Under the pieces are notes generated by a model, which was given only the letters and a program-made list of their open reading frames with translations, was not told the DNA's origin and did no database searches. Positions 6,706 to 13,356 of a DNA stretch of 64,000 bases are shown piece after piece; within the stretch, counting starts at the first letter, position 1, and each line of letters opens with the position of its first letter. This DNA comes from DATLGB01 sp963726825 (GTDB taxonomy: Bacteria; Actinomycetota; Thermoleophilia; Solirubrobacterales; Solirubrobacteraceae): NCBI GenBank assembly GCA_963726825.1, contig CAVSDT010000002.1:124001-188000 (forward strand). The letters are read 5' to 3'. Made by a program: the position numbers and the translations under genes.

Positions 6706-7976
6706 GCCGTCCCCGGGCCGCCGCCCTCGCGGCGGCCTTCGTCGTCGTGGCCGTCGCCGCCTTCCTGGGCGGCCGGGCCAGCGTCGGCCCGTCGTCGCCT
6801 GCGCCCCAGGAGCAGGCGCGCACGACCGCGACCCCCGCACCCTCCGCGACCCCCGCACCCTCCTCGACCCCCGGCACGAGCGTGGTCGAGGGCGAGGGCT
6901 CGCTGGAGCTCGGCATCACCGAGCCCAACCCCGCGCTCTTCGGCGCCCCCGGGCCGGCGGCGTTCACCCGCTGGGCGCCCGCGCTGACCGCGCGCATCAA
7001 GCCGACCTACTACCGGCTGGTCGTCGAGTGGTCCAAGCTCGCCGCGCCGGACGGCTCCGGCTTCGACGCCGCGCAGCCCAACGCCGGGTGCCTGCGGGCG
7101 ATCGCGCCGTGCGCGCCCTACGACGGCATCCGCGCCCAGCTTCAGGCCGTCAAGCGCGCCCAGGCCGCCGACCCCGGCCGCTTCCGGGTCCTGGTCACCT
7201 TCATGTACACGCCGCAGGACGTCGCGGCCGGTCCGCGCGGTTGCGAGCGCGCCGGCACCGAGCCGCGGTCGCGCCCGCCCCGCGCCGATCGGATGGACGC
7301 CTACCGCGCGGCGATCCGCGCCGTGCTCGGCGAGGCCCGGTCCGTCGGCGTCGACGTCCCGTACTGGAGCCCGTGGAACGAGCCCAACCACCCGTTCTTC
7401 ATCTCCCCCCAGCGCACGCGCTGCTCCGGCGCGGCCCCGAGCGCGAGCACCGGCCCGTACGTGCGGCTCGCCACGGCCATGCGCGACGAGCTCGCCGCGG
7501 CAGGCGCGCAGGGCCGGATGGTCCTGGGGGAGACGGCGGGCTTCGTGGAGCGCCGTCCGAACGCGACGAGCGTCGGCGAGCTGATCGGCGCCCTCCCGCG
7601 CGGGATGGTCTGCTCGGCCGCCGCGTACGGCCAGCACGCCTACCTCGGGGGGAAGGACCCCGTCGACGCCGTCGCCCGCGCGCTCGCACGCCGGCGCTGC
7701 CCGCGCACCCCGCCGATCTGGATCACCGAGACGGGCGCCGACGTCGGCCGGGGCGGCGAGGCCTCCGCCTGCCGCGCCGTCCACCGCCGGCTCGTGCGCT
7801 GGTACCGCGATCCGCGCGTCAGCGCCGCCTTCCAGTACACGGTCCGTCAGGACGACCAGTACCCGACGGGCCTCGTCTCCACGGACCTGAAGACCGCCTT
7901 CCCCGTGCTCGGCGAGTGGGAGGCGTGGGGCGCCCGCCGCGACGAGGAGGCCGCACCGCCGCGCGTCAGGTGTTGA
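6702..7976 (+). CDS. secreted/membrane-anchored clan GH-A glycoside hydrolase-like protein
   Basis: About 424 residues with a hydrophobic N-terminal segment (AAALAAAFVVVAVAAFLGG), a ~40-residue Thr/Pro/Ser linker, and a TIM-barrel-like domain. The acid/base motif WSPWNEPNHPFF (Glu ~226) and the nucleophile-like strand IWITETGADV (Glu ~342) match clan GH-A hydrolases such as GH5/GH39. The exact family and substrate are unknown; odd Cys in CERAGTEPRS and RTRCSGAAP may form disulfides. There is no ATG or GTG ahead of the signal segment: the frame begins sensibly at CTG 6702 (CTG-AGC), overlapping the erpA stop (CTGA). The first GTG, at 6747, would cut into the membrane segment. Its 3' end overlaps the convergent gene by 11 nt. 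Confidence 0.7.
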   Translation: MSRPRAAALAAAFVVVAVAAFLGGRASVGPSSPAPQEQARTTATPAPSATPAPSSTPGTSVVEGEGSLELGITEPNPALFGAPGPAAFTRWAPALTARIKPTYYRLVVEWSKLAAPDGSGFDAAQPNAGCLRAIAPCAPYDGIRAQLQAVKRAQAADPGRFRVLVTFMYTPQDVAAGPRGCERAGTEPRSRPPRADRMDAYRAAIRAVLGEARSVGVDVPYWSPWNEPNHPFFISPQRTRCSGAAPSASTGPYVRLATAMRDELAAAGAQGRMVLGETAGFVERRPNATSVGELIGALPRGMVCSAAAYGQHAYLGGKDPVDAVARALARRRCPRTPPIWITETGADVGRGGEASACRAVHRRLVRWYRDPRVSAAFQYTVRQDDQYPTGLVSTDLKTAFPVLGEWEAWGARRDEEAAPPRVRC

Positions 7977-9324
7977 GGCTCGCCAGCAGCCACAGCGCCA
8001 GCGAGGTGAAGCCGACCATCACGCCGAGCAGCCAGTACTGGGACCGCACGGCCTCCTGCGGGTCCTCGTACAGAGCCAGCGCGCGGTCGTGGGCGAGGAC
8101 GAGGCCCGCGACGTGGCCGAGCACCACGAACCCGACCTGGAGGTACCAGATGGCGTTCTGGCCGAGCAGCCCGTAGTCGATCCCGCCGGAGGCGGTCCCG
8201 AACAGGTCCCAGCCGTCGCCGAGTGGATCCGAGGCGAGGTAGGCGACCGTCTGCCCCTCGAACACCAGCGCCGTGAGGTAGTGGGCGAAGACGTAGACCA
8301 GCGCGATCGGCACGAGCGTGTGGGCGAACGCGCGCCGCAGCCGGGCGCTCGTGAAGCCCCCGCCGACCGTCTCGGCCCCTGAGATGCCCAGCGCGTAGAA
8401 GCCGCCGATCAGCAGCGGCCCGCACAGCAGGCCGACCGTGCCGGCGAGCTGGCCGGCGAGGGACCCGCCGAAGCCGAGCGCCGCGAAGCCGTCGGTCAGG
8501 GCCGGCCCGAGGCCCGACGTCCACGCCGGGCCCTGCGAGAGCCCGTCGAAGGTCACCGTCCCGATCGCGACGACGATCACCGCGACGGTGCCGGGCAGCA
8601 GCTGCATCCGCGGCAGGCCGGAGAGGAACGGGCGCACGCCGAGGGTGCGGTCGCGCACCTCCAGCGGTGCGAGGCGGCCGAACAGCGAGAAGTAGACGCC
8701 GAAGCCCTCCGCCCGCCGCACCCAGGTCTCGACCCCGTAGACCGCCATGCCCGCCCAGGTCAGCGCGGAGTAGACGGCCAGTCCGGTCGCGATCCGCGTC
8801 GGCGCGTCGCCCCAGCGGCCGACGAGCTCCGTCCAGGTGAACACCAGCAGCACCAGCGCCGCCGGCCAGCAGCCGAGCTGCTCGGGGTAGGGGCGGGGCA
8901 TCCGGCCGCCGCGGCGCATGACCACGCCGGCCACCCGGCCGACGGCGCGCCACGGGTTGAACGCGCGGAAGACGTCGCCGAGGGGCAGGGAGACGATCGC
9001 GAAGCCGACCCAGACGACGATGTAGACCGTCACGGCACTGGGGTTGTCCAGGCCGTCCTGGGCCCCGAACCACCCCGTCCACAGGATCAGGACGAGCCCG
9101 AGGACCCCGATCAGGCCGGCGACGATCTCGACGGCGCGGGACCCGACCAGGCGGCCGAACGCGCCGAGCGGGCGCCAGCCGGCGTCTTGCAGCCTCGGGG
9201 TCGGCCACAGGACCGCCAGCCCCGCGAAGGAGGCGACGAGGACGATCGCCGCCGCCCAGGCGAAGACGACGTCTGGGATCGGGAGGTCGGACCGCTGGAC
9301 GAGGCCGTGTGCGAGCGTCAGCAC
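7966..9324 (-). CDS. polytopic membrane protein ('fenitrothion hydrolase'-like family)
   Basis: 452-residue protein with about ten membrane helices (for example FAWAAAIVLVASFAGLAVLW, VEIVAGLIGVLGLVLILWT, VTVYIVVWVGFAIVSLPLG, IALVYVFAHYLTALVF). It starts with the short conserved stretch LTLAHGLVQRSDLPIPDVVF. To my recollection databases name such actinobacterial proteins 'fenitrothion hydrolase' after a distant homologue; that name does not establish an organophosphate substrate. Conserved-looking polar spots are FNPWRAVGR, WTELVGRWGD and FAHYLTALVFEGQ. It starts with GTG 12 nt after the stop of a thioredoxin-like lipoprotein gene, so the two probably form an operon. True function unknown. Confidence 0.7.
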   Translation of the reverse strand: MLTLAHGLVQRSDLPIPDVVFAWAAAIVLVASFAGLAVLWPTPRLQDAGWRPLGAFGRLVGSRAVEIVAGLIGVLGLVLILWTGWFGAQDGLDNPSAVTVYIVVWVGFAIVSLPLGDVFRAFNPWRAVGRVAGVVMRRGGRMPRPYPEQLGCWPAALVLLVFTWTELVGRWGDAPTRIATGLAVYSALTWAGMAVYGVETWVRRAEGFGVYFSLFGRLAPLEVRDRTLGVRPFLSGLPRMQLLPGTVAVIVVAIGTVTFDGLSQGPAWTSGLGPALTDGFAALGFGGSLAGQLAGTVGLLCGPLLIGGFYALGISGAETVGGGFTSARLRRAFAHTLVPIALVYVFAHYLTALVFEGQTVAYLASDPLGDGWDLFGTASGGIDYGLLGQNAIWYLQVGFVVLGHVAGLVLAHDRALALYEDPQEAVRSQYWLLGVMVGFTSLALWLLASLNT

Positions 9325-9336
9325 CGGCGGGAGGTT

Positions 9337-10356
9337 CTACCGCAGGGCGGCCTTGATCGCCCGCTCGAAGTCGGCGAGCCCGATCGAGCCCTCCATCCGC
9401 GCGGCGATCGTCCCGTCGGCCGAGACGGTGAACAGCCACGGCTCCGACGGCAGCCCGAACGCCTCGAGCGGCTTGCGCAGCCCCTTCGACGGGTCGTTGT
9501 CGCGGTAGACCTCCTGGTGGATGAAGGTCATCTCGTCGCCGTACTTGGCCTTCATCTGCAGCATCGCGTCGGTGACGGGCCCGCAGACGCGCGACTGACA
9601 CAGCTGCGGCGTCGCGAACAGGAGCGCCACCGGCTTGCGCCCGACGACGTCCTTGAAGGACGACTTCGCCAGCTGCGGCGCGGGCGGGACGCGCGTGTCG
9701 AGCAGCTTGACGTCACCGCGCACCGTGTCGAGCGTGTCCGTGTCGACCGCGGGCGCCTTGTCGCCGACGGCGGGCACGGGATCGGCCCCCTCGCCGCGCA
9801 CCTGGATCGCGATCGGCGCCGCGATGCGGCCGCCACCCTGCTGGTCGGAGACGACGAGCACGTTGTAGATGCCGGGGCGCCGCAGCGGCAGCTCGGCCTC
9901 GTACACGGCGGCGAACGGGTCCTTCTCGCTCGCGGCCTGCTGGGAGCGGTAGCGCTTCTCGGTCACCAGCACGTCGGCGGGCGCGGCGATCGGCCCCGCG
10001 ATCGGGCCGCCCGAGCGGCGCTGGAGGTAGACGACGGTCTGCCCGTAGGCGAAGCGCTGCTCGGCGGAGATCAGCCCGAAGGCGAGCCGGCTCGACGGCG
10101 GGGTGAAGACGGAGGACGCCGGGATCGCCTGCGCGCCCGTCGAGGTGTCGAACTGCGCGGCGAAGTCCTCGAGCTTGTCGTTGGGGTCGGGCGTGGGGAA
10201 GCTCGCGGCCTTGACGGCCCGCGCGTCGCTGACCTCGCCGCGGATCCCCTTCGACACGGCGCTGACGGGGTCGGGGTCGGCGTCCCCACCGCCACAGGCG
10301 GCGAGGGCGGTCGACAGGAGCGCGACCGGGACCAGCACGTGCAACGCGCGAAGCAT
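9337..10356 (-). CDS. lipoprotein with thioredoxin-like domain
   Basis: 339-residue exported lipoprotein: signal peptide MLRALHVLVPVALLSTALAAC with lipobox LAAC (Cys 21). Residues ~75-190 form a beta-rich domain (LRRPGIYNVLVVSDQQGG). From ~residue 225 a thioredoxin/SCO-like fold is visible: GRKPVALLFATPQLCQSRVCGPVTDAM has a CxxxxC pair in place of CxxC, then FIHQEVYRDND, EPWLFTVSADGTIAARMEG and a final helix. The wide Cys spacing recalls SCO1-type metallochaperones (CxxxC) more than TlpA. It is expected outside the membrane and may serve the membrane protein encoded 12 nt downstream. A -10 box TAGCCT (complement 10364-10369) lies 7 nt before the ATG. Confidence 0.75.
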   Translation of the reverse strand: MLRALHVLVPVALLSTALAACGGGDADPDPVSAVSKGIRGEVSDARAVKAASFPTPDPNDKLEDFAAQFDTSTGAQAIPASSVFTPPSSRLAFGLISAEQRFAYGQTVVYLQRRSGGPIAGPIAAPADVLVTEKRYRSQQAASEKDPFAAVYEAELPLRRPGIYNVLVVSDQQGGGRIAAPIAIQVRGEGADPVPAVGDKAPAVDTDTLDTVRGDVKLLDTRVPPAPQLAKSSFKDVVGRKPVALLFATPQLCQSRVCGPVTDAMLQMKAKYGDEMTFIHQEVYRDNDPSKGLRKPLEAFGLPSEPWLFTVSADGTIAARMEGSIGLADFERAIKAALR

Positions 10357-10380
10357 CGGGCCGAGGCTAGGGAGCGTGCT

Positions 10381-11406
10381 TCAGCCCCGGGTAAGGGCCT
10401 GGGGGACGCCGGTGTCGGTCGAGTAGGACGGCTGCAGCGGCTCGCCGGGGCGGATCGCCGCGACGGCCTGGGCGACGGCGACGGCGGCCTCACCGAAGCC
10501 GGTGGAGATCAGCTGCAGGCGGCCGGGGCCGGAGACGACGTCGCCGCACGCCCACACGCGATCGAGGCCCGTCGCGCCGAGCGCGTCGACGACGATCGAG
10601 GCGCCGTCGAGCTCGAAGCCCCAGTCGGCGAGCGGGCCGAGCCGGGTGACGTGCCCGAGCTGCAGCAGGACCGCGTCGGTCTCCAGGCGCTCGCGGTCGC
10701 CGTCCTCCCGCGACGCGAGCGTGACCGCCTCGAGGTCGCCGTCACCCTCGGCCGCGGCCAGGACGGTGTCGGTGCGCAGGTCGAGGCGCCCGGCGGCGGC
10801 CGCGTCCCGCACGGCCTGCACCGTGCGCTCGTGGGCGCGGAAGCGACCGCGGCGGTGCACGAGCGTGACGTGGGCGGCGGTGTCGAGCAGGTCCAGCGCC
10901 CAGTCCAGCGCGCTGTCGCCGCCGCCGACGACCACGACGCGACGGCCTGCGAGCGCGGCCTTGTGGCGCAGGACGTGGTGGACGCCGCGCCCCTCCCACC
11001 GGGTGAGGTCGGCGTCGCCCGGCGGCAGTCGGCGCAGCTCGACGGCGCCGTGGCCGCCGGCGACGATCACCGTGCGCGAACGCAGCGGCCCGTCGGTGGT
11101 GTCGAGCGTGATCGCGTCGGGCGCCCAGCGGATCGAGTGCGCCGTCGTGGCGAGGTGCAGGGGGACGTCGAAGGGGTCGAGCGCCTGGCGGGCGAGCCGA
11201 TCGACGAGCTCGGAGGCGAGCACCCGCTCGTGCCCGACGACGTCGAAGATCGGCTTCTCCGGGTACAGCGCCGTGAGCTGGCCGCCGATCGCGGGGAGCG
11301 TGTCGACGATGCGCACGCTGGCCTGGCGCATCCCGGCCCAGAAGGCGACGGCGAGCCCGGCGGGCCCGGCGCCGATGATCGTGATGTCGCGGACGTCGTC
11401 GGACAC
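10381..11406 (-). CDS. NAD(P)/FAD-dependent oxidoreductase, ferredoxin-NADP reductase-like
   Basis: 341-residue flavoprotein of the thioredoxin-reductase-like ferredoxin-NADP(+) reductase group (YumC type). The FAD Rossmann motif is IIGAGPAGLAVAFWAG (residues ~10-25), followed by VDTLPAIGGQLTALYPEKPIFDV, characteristic of this reductase group. The NAD(P) motif is VVVVGGGDSALDWALDLL (~150-165) with VHRRGRFRAHE (basic residues favouring NADPH), and the C-terminal FAD motif is VWACGDVV. The CxxC of true thioredoxin reductases is absent, so ferredoxin or a similar carrier is the likely partner. It starts with GTG at 11406, 8 nt after a -10 box TACGCT (complement 11415-11420). Confidence 0.85.
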   Translation of the reverse strand: MSDDVRDITIIGAGPAGLAVAFWAGMRQASVRIVDTLPAIGGQLTALYPEKPIFDVVGHERVLASELVDRLARQALDPFDVPLHLATTAHSIRWAPDAITLDTTDGPLRSRTVIVAGGHGAVELRRLPPGDADLTRWEGRGVHHVLRHKAALAGRRVVVVGGGDSALDWALDLLDTAAHVTLVHRRGRFRAHERTVQAVRDAAAAGRLDLRTDTVLAAAEGDGDLEAVTLASREDGDRERLETDAVLLQLGHVTRLGPLADWGFELDGASIVVDALGATGLDRVWACGDVVSGPGRLQLISTGFGEAAVAVAQAVAAIRPGEPLQPSYSTDTGVPQALTRG

Positions 11407-11470
11407 GTGCCTCGAGCGTACGCCGGGCGTGGGCGGCGGGGATCAGCCCCCCCGGGTGTACGGTGCCCGC

Positions 11471-12256
11471 ATGGGCTTCGACGTCGTCGAGCTGCAGCCC
11501 CGCCCCGCCCTGCGGGGGATCGTCCGGCGCGCGGCGGACTTCCACGAGGCCGGGCCGCCCGTCCGGCGCGTCGAGCGGCCGCTGGTGGGTGCGGTCCTGA
11601 TCGTCTCCCTGGGGCCGGACATGCTCGTCGACGACCGCCGTGTCGGCTCGTTCGCCGCCGGGCTGTGGGACCGGCCGACGTTCACGGGCCACGACGGGGC
11701 GCAGGCGGGCTACCAGGTCGAGCTCGCACTTGGGGCCGCCCGCGCGCTGCTCGGGATGCCGCTCGCGGAGCTCGCGAACACGATCGCGCCTTTGGATGCC
11801 GTGCTGGGGGACGCCGACGCGCGCGAGCTGCAGGAGCGGGTGGCCGCCGCGCCCGACGCGGCCGGCCGCCACGCCGCAGCTCAGGACCTGCTGACCCGGC
11901 GGGCGCTCGGCGCCGTCGTCGCGCCCGTCGCACCGGAGGTGCTGCACGCCGTGCGGCGGCTGCGCGCCACCCGCGGCGCTGTGCGCATCGAGGCGCTGGC
12001 CGCGGAGACCGGGTGGAGTCGCCGCCACCTCGCGGCCCGGGTCCGGGCGGAGCTGGGGCTCTCGCCGAAGGCCCTGGCGCGGGTGCTGCGGATGGAGCAC
12101 GCGGTCGGCCGGCTCGTCGCCGGCGCATCCCTTGCCGACGTCGCCTTCGAGGCGGGCTTCGCCGACCAGCCGCACTTCACCCGGGAGTTCCGGGCGCTCG
12201 TCGGCTGCGCGCCGACTGACTTCCCATTCGTTCAAGACGCCCTCGCGGCGGCGTGA
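11471..12256 (+). CDS. AraC family transcriptional regulator
   Basis: 261-residue regulator with an N-terminal sensing region (~1-150) and a C-terminal AraC/XylS double helix-turn-helix. The second half reads VRIEALAAETGWSRRHLAARVRAELGLSPKAL (first HTH), then GASLADVAFEAGFADQPHFTREFRALVGCAPTDF (second HTH with the family's GF-DQ-H-F-R-F signature). The ATG at 11471 was chosen because it lies 6 nt after a -10 box TACGGT (11459-11464) and starts the compact domain; the long upstream frame is antisense to the flavoprotein gene. A VOC protein follows 12 nt later and is probably co-transcribed. Confidence 0.9.
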   Translation: MGFDVVELQPRPALRGIVRRAADFHEAGPPVRRVERPLVGAVLIVSLGPDMLVDDRRVGSFAAGLWDRPTFTGHDGAQAGYQVELALGAARALLGMPLAELANTIAPLDAVLGDADARELQERVAAAPDAAGRHAAAQDLLTRRALGAVVAPVAPEVLHAVRRLRATRGAVRIEALAAETGWSRRHLAARVRAELGLSPKALARVLRMEHAVGRLVAGASLADVAFEAGFADQPHFTREFRALVGCAPTDFPFVQDALAAA

Positions 12257-12268
12257 CAGCCTGCTCGC

Positions 12269-12634
12269 ATGAAGATCTACCCCGTCCTGCGCTTCAACGA
12301 CGCCACGGCCGCCCACGATTGGCTGCAGGCGGCGTTCGGCCTCGAGCCGAACGCTCTACATGAGGGTGAGGGAGGGGGCGTGGAGCACGCGGAGATGCGA
12401 TGGGGCGACTCCGTGCTCATGTTCGGCAGCGTCCGCGAGGGCGTCAAGGGGATCGCGGCGGGCGCCGGGCAGCTGTACCTGTCCTGCGCCGACCCGGACG
12501 CGCTCTTCGCGCGGGCGACCGCTGCGGGCGCCGAGGTGACGATGGGGCTGACCGACCAGGACTACGGCTCGCGCGAGTTCGCCGTGCGCGACCCGGAGGG
12601 CAACGTCTGGTCCTTCGGGACCTACGAGCCCTAG
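12269..12634 (+). CDS. VOC (glyoxalase/bleomycin-resistance fold) family protein
   Basis: 121-residue protein with the paired beta-alpha-beta-beta-beta modules of the vicinal oxygen chelate fold. The N-terminal module reads IYPVLRFNDATAAHDWLQAAFGLEP. The C-terminal module ends with YGSREFAVRDPEGNVWSFGTY, the usual D-P-[ED]-G-N-x-W-x-[FL]-G signature of the PhnB/glyoxalase-like subfamily. The reaction is unknown. The position 12 nt after an AraC regulator suggests one operon. It ends 2 nt before the stop of the convergent hemQ. Confidence 0.88.
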   Translation: MKIYPVLRFNDATAAHDWLQAAFGLEPNALHEGEGGGVEHAEMRWGDSVLMFGSVREGVKGIAAGAGQLYLSCADPDALFARATAAGAEVTMGLTDQDYGSREFAVRDPEGNVWSFGTYEP

Positions 12635-12636
12635 GG

Positions 12637-13332
12637 CTAGCCGACGTACGCGTCGAGCGGGATGCCGTCCAACGACATCAGGGCCTTCTCGACGGAGGTG
12701 GTGACGCAGGTGAAGGTCGGCGTGTCCTGCTTGGTGTAGCGCGAGGACTCCGTCGTGCGCAGGCGCTGGACGAGGTCGACGAAGTCGCGCGGCTCGTCCG
12801 TCTCGAACGCGACGACGAACTCCTGGTCGTCGAGCCCGAACGAGTAGCTCGTGTTGAGGTCGATGTCGGGGTACTCCTTGCCGACCTTGATGTGCTCCTG
12901 CATGATCCGCCAGCGCTCCTGCGGATCGAGCAGGTACCACTCGCGCGTCTTGACGAAGGGGTAGACGAAGAGGTACTTGCCCTTCGCGGGGCGGACCTCG
13001 AGGCGCGACTCGTCGGAGTACTCCGACGGCTTGGTCAGCGCGAGGAAGGAGTGCGAGACCGTCGCCCAGGCCATCAGGCCGGCCTGCTGCAGCACGACGT
13101 GGAACTCGTGGATGCGGTCCAGGTTCGTCGCCTGGGTGAGCAGCATCATGTCCGCGTCGCCGCGGGTGCCGACGGTCGAGAACGCCCGCAGGAGGCGATC
13201 CTGCGCGTAGTCCTCGCACGCGGCGATGACCTCGCGCTTGTGCTCGGCGCGCACCTCGGGATCGAGGCGGCGCCAGGCCGGGTCGACCTTCAGGAAGGTG
13301 TACTTCACGAAGTGGCGGTCGCGCATGTCCAC
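12637..13332 (-). CDS. hemQ: coproheme decarboxylase HemQ
   Basis: 231-residue member of the chlorite-dismutase-like family, the last enzyme of the coproporphyrin-dependent haem pathway (coproheme III to haem b, EC 1.3.98.5). The family block GKYLFVYPFVKTREWYLL carries the catalytic Tyr near residue 122 and the Lys. RWRIMQEHIKVGKEYPDI holds the proximal haem-ligand His near 147, and DQEFVVAFETDEPRDFVDLV matches the C-terminal helix region. The start is taken at GTG 13332 because a -10 box TATCCT (complement 13340-13345) lies 7 nt away; the ATG at 13326 is the alternative. No other haem biosynthesis gene is near. Confidence 0.9.
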   Translation of the reverse strand: MDMRDRHFVKYTFLKVDPAWRRLDPEVRAEHKREVIAACEDYAQDRLLRAFSTVGTRGDADMMLLTQATNLDRIHEFHVVLQQAGLMAWATVSHSFLALTKPSEYSDESRLEVRPAKGKYLFVYPFVKTREWYLLDPQERWRIMQEHIKVGKEYPDIDLNTSYSFGLDDQEFVVAFETDEPRDFVDLVQRLRTTESSRYTKQDTPTFTCVTTSVEKALMSLDGIPLDAYVG

Positions 13333-13339
13333 GGGGACG

Positions 13340-13349
13340 AGGATAGCCT
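13340..13349. promoter_or_regulatory. interlocked divergent -10 boxes, hemQ / glycosyltransferase fusion
   Basis: Ten bases AGGATAGCCT. The + strand reads TAGCCT (13344-13349), 7 nt before GTG 13357. The - strand reads TATCCT (13345-13340), 7 nt before GTG 13332. The two boxes share the TA, and the layout is symmetric with start codons 24 nt apart. There is no room for leaders or ribosome sites, so both mRNAs are probably leaderless. Confidence 0.5.
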
Positions 13350-13356
13350 CGGCCGG

